Positions 7,174 through 14,047 of a DNA stretch of 20,212 nucleotides are shown here, one piece after another. The first letter of the stretch is position 1. Every line of letters starts with the position of its first letter. A program made the position numbers and the translations under genes. The DNA comes from Candidatus Segatella intestinihominis (lineage in GTDB: Bacteria > Bacteroidota > Bacteroidia > Bacteroidales > Bacteroidaceae): the NCBI GenBank assembly GCA_900548535.1, contig URLG01000049.1, positions 1 to 20,212 on the forward strand, read 5' to 3'. The notes below the pieces were generated by a model, which saw only the letters and a program-made list of their open reading frames with translations, had not been told where the DNA came from and searched no databases.

Positions 7174-7773
7174 TTACTTGTTGCAACCACCTTCGCAACC
7201 ACCTTCGCAACCGCCTTCGCAGTCGCCACCACACTTGTCGCAACCGCCACCGCAGCCACCAGCCTGTCCGCTCAAGATTTCAGCCATCTTGGCAATTTCC
7301 TCGGCTGTAGCCTCACGGCTCTCCAAGATCTGACCACAGAAGTTCAGCTTCAAGCCAGCCAATGGGTGGTTCAGGTCGCAAGTTACCTTGTCGTCGGTGA
7401 TGTTCTTTACCACAGCATTGAAGTGGTTGCCATCCTCATTCTGCAATGGGATGATGGCGCCTACCTGTACGTGCTGCGCGTCAAACTGGCCATTGATGGT
7501 GAAGATCTGCTTGTCCAGGTCGATGACACGCTCGTCATAGTGCTGACCGTAAGCCTGCTCTGGCTCCAACTCAAAGTCGAACTCCTCGCCCTGAGCCAAG
7601 TCTACTATCTTCTCCTCGAATGCAGGCAAGGTAACGCCCATGCCGCTGATGAAGAAGAAAGGGCGCTCGTCGGTAGTGCGCTCGATGAGCATTTCTTCAC
7701 CATTACTTCCCTTAGTTACGTCATAGAGTGCGTATGACACTCTGATGAATTTGTTCTTTACGTTTGATTCCAT
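7174..7773 (-). CDS. slyD: FKBP-type peptidyl-prolyl isomerase, SlyD-like, with Cys/Gly metal-binding tail
   Basis: A 199-residue two-domain FKBP. The FKBP parts (about 1-75 and 130-152) flank an insert-in-flap chaperone domain (about 76-130). DLNHPLAGLKLNF (133-145) is the SlyD signature segment. The C-terminal tail (about 171-199) is Gly/Cys rich with seven cysteines (174, 178, 181, 185, 189, 193, 197) and three EGGC repeats encoded by a 12-bp DNA repeat at 7183-7218. Such tails bind Ni/Zn in E. coli SlyD, but there they also contain His, which is absent here. It lies between the 98-aa gene (44-bp gap) and aroC (15-bp gap) in one operon. Confidence 0.92.
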   Translation of the reverse strand: MESNVKNKFIRVSYALYDVTKGSNGEEMLIERTTDERPFFFISGMGVTLPAFEEKIVDLAQGEEFDFELEPEQAYGQHYDERVIDLDKQIFTINGQFDAQHVQVGAIIPLQNEDGNHFNAVVKNITDDKVTCDLNHPLAGLKLNFCGQILESREATAEEIAKMAEILSGQAGGCGGGCDKCGGDCEGGCEGGCEGGCNK

Positions 7774-7817
7774 TTTATATTTTTCGTTTTTATTATTGTC
7801 TTATTTATTGATGTCTG

Positions 7818-8114
7818 TTACTTCTTGTTGGCTCTTTTCTTCTTTGGAATGCCATGCTGGTCTTTCACCTCCTTGAGCATAGCCATTCTTTCCAGATAGA
7901 TGGGGCGCCATTTGTCTATGAGGTCTTGCAGACCCTTGCTCTTGTTGCTCAGCTCGGCATATTCCTCGCCGTCTGTCTTGCCCTCTTTCTTGAGATCGAG
8001 CATTCTGGAGAGCATGGCTTTCTGGTGCTGCTCGGCTGCCGAGAGCTGGTTGCCTAGTTTCTGCACGCTTTCGATGAAAGCCAATGCCTTGTCTATGTGA
8101 TTCTCTTGTTCCAT
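7818..8114 (-). CDS. Conserved hypothetical coiled-coil protein
   Basis: A 98-residue, mostly helical charged protein (MEQENHIDKALAFIESVQK...) ending in a very basic tail, IPKKKRANKK. It has no signal peptide or membrane segment, so it is cytosolic. I do not recognise a named domain; a helical hairpin or coiled coil over residues 5-85 is the most that can be said. The ATG at 8114 is preferred over the in-frame ATG at 8183, because the latter lies at the -7 promoter element (8173-8180) and would be untranscribed. It heads the operon with slyD and aroC. Confidence 0.75.
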   Translation of the reverse strand: MEQENHIDKALAFIESVQKLGNQLSAAEQHQKAMLSRMLDLKKEGKTDGEEYAELSNKSKGLQDLIDKWRPIYLERMAMLKEVKDQHGIPKKKRANKK

Positions 8115-8172
8115 ATATATAATAATGTGTAAAACCGCCTCTCCATTTGGGGAGTTAAGCGAATATCTTCTG

Positions 8173-8180
8173 CAAAGATA
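8173..8180 (-). promoter_or_regulatory. -7 element for the 98-aa gene, slyD and aroC operon
   Basis: CAAAGATA reads TATCTTTG on the minus strand. It would give a start near 8166 and a leader of about 52 nt that contains a small hairpin (CTCC...GGAG, about 8142-8155). No clear -33 TTTG is seen. Confidence 0.6.
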
Positions 8181-8428
8181 CAAAAAAATATTGGTTCTGA
8201 AAAGAGAATTGGCATAAATGTTATCAGAAGAGTAGAAAATAGGTGAAGATACCTATCATTTTGTAGGTGTTACAAGGCATGAAATACACTTGAAAGTAAA
8301 TTGTAATATTCGGATAGCAATTTGTAAGCTAATAATTGTAATAAATAACGTTATGTTGTTAATTTTGGGTGTTTGCTATTGATGTAAGTCAAAAAAGAGT
8401 GAGAAAAATGGAAAAAATCGACTAATTG

Positions 8429-8460
8429 TTTGCGTACACAGAAAAAAGTTCGTACCTTTG
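8429..8460 (+). promoter_or_regulatory. Promoter of the small secreted protein gene
   Basis: TTTG (8429-8432), 20-bp spacer, TACCTTTG (8453-8460). The leader to ATG 8553 is about 85 nt and can form a nested hairpin (GGG...CCC with inner CCT/AGG, 8502-8526). The intergenic stretch 8184-8428 upstream holds only a short ATAGGT/ACCTAT hairpin near 8242-8260 that I can see. Confidence 0.75.
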
Positions 8461-8552
8461 CAGTGTCTTAAAGAAAAAGACTATAGGATAATGTTTAACT
8501 AGGGCACCTCAAGTAAGGTTTGACCCACAAAGTAAAGAAAGGTAAAAAGATT

Positions 8553-8906
8553 ATGAAGAAGATTATGATTTTGGCAGTAGCAATGTTCGCAATGGCAACA
8601 ACTACTTTTGCAGCAGACGAGGCAACAAACGCAACAGCAGCTTACAACATGAACGTGCAGATGGGTAGCTTGGCAGATGCATTGTCACTCAACATCGATC
8701 AGACAGAGGCTGTAGCTGATGTACACAAGAACTTCACTGCAGATATGATGAATGCAGCAACTGCTCCAGCTGAGGAGCGTGCAGCAATGATCGACAAGGC
8801 TGTCATCAAGGATTTGAAGTACATGCACGGCATCCTCAATGGCAATCAGTATCGCAAGTACGTGATGCTCTTGAACGCTACACTCGTTAACCGTGGTTTG
8901 AAGTAA
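8553..8906 (+). CDS. Small secreted/periplasmic helical protein, function unknown
   Basis: A 117-residue protein starting MKKIMILAVAMFAMATTTFA, a clean Sec signal peptide with a likely cut before ADEATN. The mature part of about 95 residues is predicted helical: NMNVQMGSLADALSLNIDQTEAVADVHKNF...MIDKAVIKDLKYMHGILNGNQYRKYVMLLNATLVNRGLK. The layout (helix with xLxLxxxQ, then a K/Q-Y-xKY helix) recalls Spy/CpxP-like or small Bacteroidota export proteins, but I cannot assign it. I prefer ATG 8553; the TTG at 8520 would add a basic extension in front of the signal peptide. It is a stand-alone gene with a consensus promoter and strong terminator, suggesting high expression. Confidence 0.82.
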   Translation: MKKIMILAVAMFAMATTTFAADEATNATAAYNMNVQMGSLADALSLNIDQTEAVADVHKNFTADMMNAATAPAEERAAMIDKAVIKDLKYMHGILNGNQYRKYVMLLNATLVNRGLK

Positions 8907-8952
8907 TCACGATTGTTGATAAAGAGAAAAATAAGAGAGAGATATTTTAGTG

Positions 8953-8995
8953 AAGAACTGCAGGTCGGGTCATACTGGCTTGCAGTTCTTTTTTT
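8953..8995 (+). terminator. Terminator of the small secreted protein gene
   Basis: AAGAACTGCA (8953-8962) pairs perfectly with TGCAGTTCTT (8981-8990) and is followed by a T run to 8995. The apical region adds a G·U pair and a large loop. Confidence 0.9.
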
Positions 8996-9119
8996 ATGCG
9001 GTTTTCGCCCTCATTTCCTTTCTGTTTCTATCCTGCTGGCTACCATTTATGGGGTAATCATAAGTAGGTATTGATGAAAACCCCCATTTTTAGGTATTGC
9101 AGGAATGAGAAAAAAGCCG

Positions 9120-9127
9120 TACCTTTG
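9120..9127 (+). promoter_or_regulatory. Orphan promoter -7 element with no coding sequence downstream
   Basis: TACCTTTG (9120-9127), with a weaker TATTGC around 9095-9100 at the -33 position (19-bp spacer). Nothing longer than about 8 codons starts on the plus strand before the hairpin at 9300. Confidence 0.55.
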
Positions 9128-9133
9128 CACCCG

Positions 9134-9330
9134 TAAAACAGAATGTATTGCGAGACATATACATATAAATGATTATTCGGTTGTAAGAGAACAGCCATGC
9201 TATTTGAAACTTTTAGATAGAATGACTATTAAATAAAGATGAAATAAAATCTTGTTCGCTAATAGAAATAATTCATAATGTTTTTGTATAATATGTATAG
9301 GGCTGCCCGTGAGGGTAGCCCTTTATGTTT
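9134..9330 (+). ncRNA. Candidate small RNA ending in a GNRA-capped hairpin
   Basis: This is a 190-nt stretch between a consensus -7 element and a strong hairpin, without a usable ORF. It contains AAGAT/ATCTT (about 9238-9255) and ends in a 9-bp stem GGGCTGCCC / GGGTAGCCC (9300-9308/9313-9321) with a GTGA tetraloop. On the plus strand that stem has one G·U pair and a GNRA loop; on the minus strand the same position is an A·C mismatch with a UCAC loop. This favours plus-strand transcription. No known RNA family is recognised. A simple terminator for the opposing kinase gene remains the main alternative. Confidence 0.35.
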
Positions 9331-9344
9331 GTATACATATTATA
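9287..9344. terminator. Nested double hairpin at the 3' end of the kinase gene
   Basis: The outer perfect stem TATAATATGTATA (9287-9299) / TATACATATTATA (9332-9344) encloses the GC-rich 9-bp hairpin at 9300-9321. The outer right arm overlaps the stop codon (9340-9342) of the minus-strand kinase gene. It probably terminates that gene and any plus-strand transcript coming from 9120. Confidence 0.75.
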
Positions 9345-10161
9345 GGTCGGCGAGATGGCGCTCCACGGGGATGCCGCGGTTGATGTCGTCATTGTCCTTG
9401 TTCCGGTCTATCCACTTGCGCAGGGTGTCCATTGCCACTCGGGTGGCGTGGCGCAGATGGTCGCCATCCATCATTCTGCCCTCTATGATGCTAGAGAAGA
9501 TGTCGCCTGTGCCAGGAAATTGCACGGGTATCTCCTCGTATGGCAAGAGAAAGTGCTCGTCTGTGAGATGATTGTAGCCCACCACGGCGTGCTCGCCATC
9601 CACGATGCAAGAGGTGATGAGTACGGAGTGGGAGCCTATGGCTCTCAGCTTGTTGACCAGCAGTTGGGCTTCTTGCTGCGTGATACCTTCAGCCTTGTAG
9701 GGTTCGTCGGTGAGCAGGCAAGCTTCCGTATAGTTGGGGAAACAGAGGTGAGCCACGCTCAGCATCTCTTTCATGCAGCGGATGGTGCCTTCGTTGGCAC
9801 CACCATATAGCTTGCCATAGTCTGCCATCACGGGATCCACGAAGATATGGGTGCCAAGGGCTGCTTGCTGTGCGCAATATCTAGCCACTAACTGTGCCTG
9901 ATGCTCGGATGCCATGAAGCCTGTGGTGATGGCATCGAAGTGGATGCCCAGCTCGTTCCATTTCTGCAGAGCCTCCTCTATGTAAGATGTGCTCTCCAGA
10001 ATGGCATATTTGCCATAGGGGAAGGTGTTGCTGATGAGCATGGTGGGCAGGTTGTATACATCATGCCCCATATAGGAGAGAATGGGCATCTGTACGGCTG
10101 CAGATACCTTGCCGTATCCACACATGTCGCTGATGACGAGGATGTTGTTCTTTTCTTTCAT
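9340..10161 (-). CDS. Pyridoxamine/pyridoxal kinase-like protein (ribokinase superfamily)
   Basis: A 273-residue ribokinase-fold small-molecule kinase. It matches the PdxY/PdxK group: an N-terminal SDMCGYGKVSAAVQMPILSYMG segment (substrate site), VDPVMADYGKLY (108-119), FPNYTEACLLT (141-151) and the ATP/anion-hole motif GTGD (217-220) with catalytic Asp220. The expected reaction is phosphorylation of pyridoxal or pyridoxamine in B6 salvage. Annotation pipelines may name this family hydroxymethylpyrimidine kinase, and the substrate is not proven by sequence. It starts 10 bp downstream of the radical SAM gene on the same strand, so they probably share a transcript. Confidence 0.85.
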   Translation of the reverse strand: MKEKNNILVISDMCGYGKVSAAVQMPILSYMGHDVYNLPTMLISNTFPYGKYAILESTSYIEEALQKWNELGIHFDAITTGFMASEHQAQLVARYCAQQAALGTHIFVDPVMADYGKLYGGANEGTIRCMKEMLSVAHLCFPNYTEACLLTDEPYKAEGITQQEAQLLVNKLRAIGSHSVLITSCIVDGEHAVVGYNHLTDEHFLLPYEEIPVQFPGTGDIFSSIIEGRMMDGDHLRHATRVAMDTLRKWIDRNKDNDDINRGIPVERHLADL

Positions 10162-10171
10162 ACTTTATCAT

Positions 10172-10939
10172 TTAGTAACTGGCTGTACACTTGATGCCTA
10201 GCGCCTCCACACGTGCCTTGATGGCATCGAGTGTCTCGTGGGATGCTTTCTCCAGGAGCTTGTCTGGAGTCTCACGGTCGATGGTATATACCATGACTTG
10301 CTGTGGCTTGATGTCTTTTACGGCTTCCAGCCATGGAGCCACGTACAGCTCGCTGGTGTTGTCCATACCGTCGCCGCAGAGGAACATGGTCTGGATGATG
10401 ACGTGGCCTTCAAATTTCTTGAGGTCTTCTATCACGTCCTTTACGTCATAGTGGGGCTGCTGTGGGCGATCCAGTTTCTTGATATAGTCCATGTCCACGG
10501 TGTCTAGCTTCAAGATGTTGTTGTCTACCAGCATCAAGGCCTCGCGCACTTCGGGCTTGTAGATGTATGTGGCGTTGCTCAGTACGGAGAGCTTGGCCTC
10601 AGGGAAGTACTGGTTGCGCACCTCTACAGTGTCTTCTACGATTGCCTTGAAGTCGGGATGACCTGTTGGCTCGCCATTGCCAGCAAATGTGATGTCGTCC
10701 AGGGGCTCGTGGTTCTCGTGTCTTTTCTTCAGCACTTCGGTCAGTGCCTCTTTCACTTCCTGGCGTGTAGGGCGCTTGTGCTTAGGGCGAAAGTCGGCGT
10801 TGAATCCGCATTCGCAGTATAGGCAGTCGAATGAGCAAACCTTGCCATCGTTTGGCATGAGGTTGATGCCGAGTGATACACCGAGTCTTCTGGAGTTTAC
10901 CGGACCGAATATCGGTGATGGATAGATAATTGTTGCCAT
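10172..10939 (-). CDS. Radical SAM protein (COG0731-like Fe-S oxidoreductase)
   Basis: A 255-residue enzyme with the radical SAM [4Fe-4S] motif C35-X3-C39-X2-C42 (CSFDCLYC) and the SAM-binding GNGEPT motif (ITFAGNGEPTGHP). The opening YPSPIFGPVNSRRLGVSLGINLMP and the motif order fit the group related to wyosine-synthesis TYW1-type Fe-S oxidoreductases (COG0731). No extra domain follows the core. The substrate is unknown. It has its own promoter (11001-11032) and lies 10 bp upstream of the pyridoxamine-kinase-like gene. Confidence 0.9.
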   Translation of the reverse strand: MATIIYPSPIFGPVNSRRLGVSLGINLMPNDGKVCSFDCLYCECGFNADFRPKHKRPTRQEVKEALTEVLKKRHENHEPLDDITFAGNGEPTGHPDFKAIVEDTVEVRNQYFPEAKLSVLSNATYIYKPEVREALMLVDNNILKLDTVDMDYIKKLDRPQQPHYDVKDVIEDLKKFEGHVIIQTMFLCGDGMDNTSELYVAPWLEAVKDIKPQQVMVYTIDRETPDKLLEKASHETLDAIKARVEALGIKCTASY

Positions 10940-11000
10940 ATTTATTCTTTTCCTTTCTTCTTATTTTTCTTTCCTCTTCTTTCATTCTTGGTTCGGCTGG

Positions 11001-11032
11001 CAAAGGTACTAAAAAACTCGTAAAGGAGCAAA
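11001..11032 (-). promoter_or_regulatory. Promoter for the radical SAM-kinase operon
   Basis: On the minus strand TTTG (11032-11029), 20-bp spacer, TACCTTTG (11008-11001). The start would be near 10994 with a 55-nt leader. The -33 box overlaps the hrpB terminator hairpin. Confidence 0.7.
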
Positions 11033-11046
11033 TTTTTTGGCTCCTT
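11023..11046 (-). terminator. Terminator of hrpB
   Basis: AAGGAGC (11023-11029) / GCTCCTT (11040-11046), a perfect 7-bp stem with a 10-nt loop directly at the hrpB stop codon (11045-11047). On the minus strand it is followed by TACGAGTTTTTT, a delayed U run. Confidence 0.6.
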
Positions 11047-13108
11047 ATTGTTGAGTTTTTCTTTTTACGCCTCTTGTTGCCTCTGCTTCCAGTGGATTTT
11101 CGGGCCAATAGTGCTTCGGGTAGCGACGCTTCAGCTCTTTTCTTACCTCGAAGTAAGTGCCTTGCCAAAAGCTCTGCAGGTCTTGGGTGAGCTGCACGGG
11201 CTTGAATCCTGGTGATAGGAGTTCCAGCAGGAGGGGCTGCTTGCCATCATTGACGCAGGGTGTTTGCTCCATGCCAAAGCATTCTTGGAGCCTAACACTG
11301 AGCACGGGGGCTTCTGCTCCAGAGCGGTAGTCGATGCGTATTCGGCTGCCCGATGGCACTTGTATGTGGGTAGGGGCTAGGCGCTCTATCTCTTGCTGCA
11401 TCTCGTAGGGGATGATGTTCCATATCACCTCGTTGAGGTTGATTTTCTTCAGCTCGCTGTTGGTGGTCCTCATCTTGCCGTTGTCTTCCAGATAGAAGGG
11501 GAGCCAGTCGATGGCTGTCTGCATCAGGTGCTCGGTGGATAGGTTGGGGAGCCCCAGTTCGGGGTGCCAAAGTGCCACTTGCGCCACTCGGCGTTGCAGG
11601 GCTTGCGTGTCCTTGTCCCAGTTGAGCATGCTGAGTCCTTCTTTCTTCATGGCTTCGCAGATGATGCTGATGAGTTGCTGCTTGTCGGCATCCTGGATGG
11701 GCTTGCTCTCTATCGTCAGCTGTCCGATTCGCTTTTCTCGCTGCATCACCACGCATCCCTGTTTGCTGTCCCAGCTGATGTTGTCGCGCTGGGTGCAGGA
11801 TAGGGCGTTGGCATCTACGGGGGCAGCTAGGAAAACTCTGCCTGTGGCAGATGGCGCGGAGGCGGAACCGGAGGTATTGAGCGATGCGATGACCAACCAT
11901 TTGTGAGCCAAGAGCGAGTCTTCGGGGCTGAGGCGTACTTGGTCGCCGCTGGCCAGGCGATAGGTACCGATGTTGTCTATGCTCATGGCGATGCGCTCTG
12001 GGTAGGCGGAGGCTAGCAGATAGCCCATTTCGCAGGCGTCTATCTCCGAGTTGTCTTCCGATATCTTGCTGACGCTAGTCCTTCGGTAGTCTTCCGCTAT
12101 CTTGGCTATTCTAGCCCATCTGTCCAATGTCTTCTTCCTCCGATTGCTGCGCAAGATGCTGAGGCGGAGCGTCATGTCGGTATCAGTCTCGGCAGAAAGC
12201 GGGTCTTTCTCTTCCAGAATGGCTGCGATGTCGCAGGCGAGTGCCTTCTGTGCTTGGGTCTCAGCCGTAAGAATCATCTTGGCTATGCGTGGGTGGCAAG
12301 GCATGGCTGCCATCTCTCTGCCCAGAGGGGTGATGCTGGATAGTTCTTCCGTTGATAAGGCTCCTAGCGAGTGGAGCAATTGGCAGGCACTGTGTACCTT
12401 GCCTTTAGGGGGCTCGGTGAGCCAATCCATCTGGTAGATGTCGCTCTCGCCAAAGGCTGCGATGTCCAGCACCATGGGTGTGAGGTCGGCTTCTTCTATC
12501 TCGGGTTTGCGCTGTTCCTCCATCAGGTGGTTGGAGGTCTGGGTCCATAGACGATAGCAATATCCCTCTGCAACGCGTCCCGCGCGACCTCTTCTCTGGG
12601 TAGCCATGTCTTGGGTGACGCGCGCGGTAGTGAGGTGGCTGAGTCCGGTTCGGTCGTCGAAAACCATTTTCTTGCAGAGTCCGGAATCTATGACGATTCT
12701 TACTCCCTCGATGGTGAGCGATGTCTCGGCGATAGAGGTGGCGAGCACGATCTTTCGCTTGCCTGCGGGCGAAGGGGCGATGGCTTGTCGCTGTTTCTCT
12801 ATAGGTAGATTGCCGTATAGGGGATATACCTCGGTGACTTCCGCTGCTGCATCATGCGAAAGGTCAGTCTTCAGGAGCATCTCCTCGCATTTCTGTATCT
12901 CGCCTTGTCCAGGCAGGAAGGCTAGGATGTCGCCTTCGTGCTGGCGATGAGCTTGGAGGATGGCGGCTGCCATGGCTTGCGGTATGTCTCGGCTGTCGAT
13001 GTCATCTGCTGCATAGGTGGTCTCCACGTTGTACATTCTGCCTTCGCTCTCTATCAGGGGTGCTTGCAGGGCATGGCAGATGTCAGTGGCATTGATGGTG
13101 GCAGACAT
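11045..13108 (-). CDS. HrpB C-terminal fragment (RecA2 and HrpB C domain)
   Basis: 687 codons if read from ATG 13108, which is really the Met of motif III (MSAT). No promoter or leader is seen here, so it is a fragment of hrpB and not a separate gene. It has the helicase C-terminal motifs listed for the full gene and the HrpB-specific C-terminal domain. Confidence 0.75.
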   Translation of the reverse strand: MSATINATDICHALQAPLIESEGRMYNVETTYAADDIDSRDIPQAMAAAILQAHRQHEGDILAFLPGQGEIQKCEEMLLKTDLSHDAAAEVTEVYPLYGNLPIEKQRQAIAPSPAGKRKIVLATSIAETSLTIEGVRIVIDSGLCKKMVFDDRTGLSHLTTARVTQDMATQRRGRAGRVAEGYCYRLWTQTSNHLMEEQRKPEIEEADLTPMVLDIAAFGESDIYQMDWLTEPPKGKVHSACQLLHSLGALSTEELSSITPLGREMAAMPCHPRIAKMILTAETQAQKALACDIAAILEEKDPLSAETDTDMTLRLSILRSNRRKKTLDRWARIAKIAEDYRRTSVSKISEDNSEIDACEMGYLLASAYPERIAMSIDNIGTYRLASGDQVRLSPEDSLLAHKWLVIASLNTSGSASAPSATGRVFLAAPVDANALSCTQRDNISWDSKQGCVVMQREKRIGQLTIESKPIQDADKQQLISIICEAMKKEGLSMLNWDKDTQALQRRVAQVALWHPELGLPNLSTEHLMQTAIDWLPFYLEDNGKMRTTNSELKKINLNEVIWNIIPYEMQQEIERLAPTHIQVPSGSRIRIDYRSGAEAPVLSVRLQECFGMEQTPCVNDGKQPLLLELLSPGFKPVQLTQDLQSFWQGTYFEVRKELKRRYPKHYWPENPLEAEATRGVKRKTQQ

Positions 13109-13113
13109 GATGA

Positions 13114-13590
13114 CTATCTTGAGGTCGGGCGTATGATGTCTTGTGCTTTGCGGGTGAGCGCCAGGGCTAGGTCGGAGTTGATGTTGCGCTCATGGAATTC
13201 ATCAAATATCACGGTGCTCACCCCATCGAGCGTGGCATCATCTATCAGCATGCGGGTCAGGATGCCCTCGGTCAGTACCTCGATACGGGTGCTGGCCGAT
13301 ATCTTGCTGTCGAATCTCACTCTGTAGCCCACGGTCTGGCCTACAGGCTCGCCCAGGATGCTCGCCATTCGTTCGGCTATCTGGCGTGCGGCGAGGCGAC
13401 GTGGCTCCAGCATCAGGATCTTGCCTTCCTGAGCTGCCTGGATGGTGAGGGGCAGGAGGGTAGACTTGCCGGCGCCTGGGGGTGCGGTGATGACGAGGGC
13501 TTGATGGGAAGCCAAAGCCTCGTTTACCTTCTCTGCGATATGACTGGCAGGTAAGTTGCCTGCGCACTGAATGATGTCTTCTGTTTTCAT
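13114..13590 (-). CDS. HrpB N-terminal fragment (RecA1: Walker A and DEFH box)
   Basis: 158 codons from ATG 13590 (MKTEDIIQCAGNLPASHIAEKV). It is closed by an out-of-frame TAG at 13114-13116 right after the frameshift. Alone it lacks motifs III-VI and would not be an active helicase. Confidence 0.75.
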   Translation of the reverse strand: MKTEDIIQCAGNLPASHIAEKVNEALASHQALVITAPPGAGKSTLLPLTIQAAQEGKILMLEPRRLAARQIAERMASILGEPVGQTVGYRVRFDSKISASTRIEVLTEGILTRMLIDDATLDGVSTVIFDEFHERNINSDLALALTRKAQDIIRPTSR

Positions 13591-13630
13591 TGTTTTTCAA
13601 ATGTTATGTTAAGGTTCAAAATTTATTGTG

Positions 13631-13638
13631 CAAAGATA
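13631..13638 (-). promoter_or_regulatory. -7 element of the hrpB promoter
   Basis: CAAAGATA reads TATCTTTG on the minus strand, 41 bp upstream of the hrpB ATG. No clean -33 TTTG is seen. Confidence 0.6.
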
Positions 13639-13817
13639 CAAGAAACAATCGGGAAACGTATCGTTTTTTACAAATTTTATACGTAAATGCAGCATGGAAA
13701 TTTTACGTAGGCTTAATTGGGCAGCAGAAGGTTATGCGGAAAGAAAATTTCGGCTGAAAAAAAAAGAAAATATATCTACTGAAGAAAACATAAAATAAAA
13801 GAAGATGTTGCCCGAAA

Positions 13818-13867
13818 ATCGGTCGCTGCGGTGCTGTTTCTGCAAGAAATGCATCGCAGCGACCGAT
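13818..13867 (+). other. Long stable hairpin in the hrpB-kup intergenic region
   Basis: ATCGGTCGCTGCG (13818-13830) pairs perfectly with CGCAGCGACCGAT (13855-13867). The stem continues inward through G·U, T-A, G-C and C-G to 17 bp, then an apical TTTC/GAAA stem (13837-13840/13846-13849). The single wobble is G·U on the plus strand and C·A on the minus strand, favouring a plus-strand RNA. Confidence 0.8.
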
Positions 13868-13868
13868 A

Positions 13869-13895
13869 TCGCCGTAGGCGAAATTTTTTCTTTTT
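13869..13895 (+). terminator. Intrinsic terminator directly after the long hairpin
   Basis: TCGCC-GTA-GGCGA (13869-13881) followed by AATTTTTTC and the polypyrimidine tract. It is oriented to stop plus-strand transcription, yet no plus-strand gene lies upstream (hrpB is on the minus strand). Confidence 0.65.
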
Positions 13896-13993
13896 TCTTT
13901 TCTTTATATTCTTTTCTTTTTTTACTTTATTCTCTTTGTTACTTTCTCTTTTTCATTTTTTCTTTCTTCTTTTCTTTTCATTTTTCTTTTTTT
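13882..13993 (+). repeat. 112-bp polypyrimidine-rich low-complexity tract
   Basis: Almost entirely T with scattered C, a few A and one G that I can see. It is flanked by two copies of GCAAGAAATGCA (13842-13853 and 13999-14010). The remaining non-coding bases 13639-13817 hold only a TACGTAAA/TTTACGTA inverted repeat (13680-13709). A long ORF running through the tract is a composition artefact. Confidence 0.8.
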
Positions 13994-14047
13994 AAAATGC
14001 AAGAAATGCAGTTGTGCGGCTGCTAAGATTAGAGATTGAGCGCTTGG

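Larger units (their letters stand above)
11045..13590 (-). pseudogene. hrpB: ATP-dependent helicase HrpB, interrupted by a one-base frameshift
   Basis: Together the two frames give a complete DEAH-box helicase of about 848 residues, close to the usual HrpB length. N-terminal fragment: Walker A APPGAGKST (36-44), Ia LEPRRLAARQIAER, DEFH box (130-133). C-terminal fragment: MSATI, LAFLPGQGEIQ, ATSIAETSLTIEGVRIVIDSGL, QRRGRAGR and the HrpB C-terminal domain (RIRIDYRSGAEAPVLSVRLQ, YPKHYWPENPLEA). At minus-strand 13132-13126 the sequence CGCCCGACC reads RPTSR-stop; adding one base after the CCC run would restore RP-DLKIVIMSAT. This is a genuine mutation or a base-calling error at the C run. The gene would be intact otherwise. 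Confidence 0.9.

Noticed and set aside
6065..8132. Identical 20-base AT string at 6065-6084 and 8113-8132
   Set aside because: Low-complexity AT sequence next to genes; the match may be a dispersed intergenic motif but is too simple to call a mobile element.
8115..8183. Upstream start of the 98-aa protein at 8183
   Set aside because: The ATG lies at the -7 element, so it is not in the transcript.
13114..13135. Programmed ribosomal frameshift in hrpB
   Set aside because: No slippery heptamer or downstream stem-loop is evident, and HrpB is not known to use recoding; a mutation or sequence error is simpler.
13805..14026. Phe/Leu-rich 73-codon plus-strand ORF
   Set aside because: It is made of the hairpin plus the polypyrimidine tract; composition explains it, and a terminator lies inside it.
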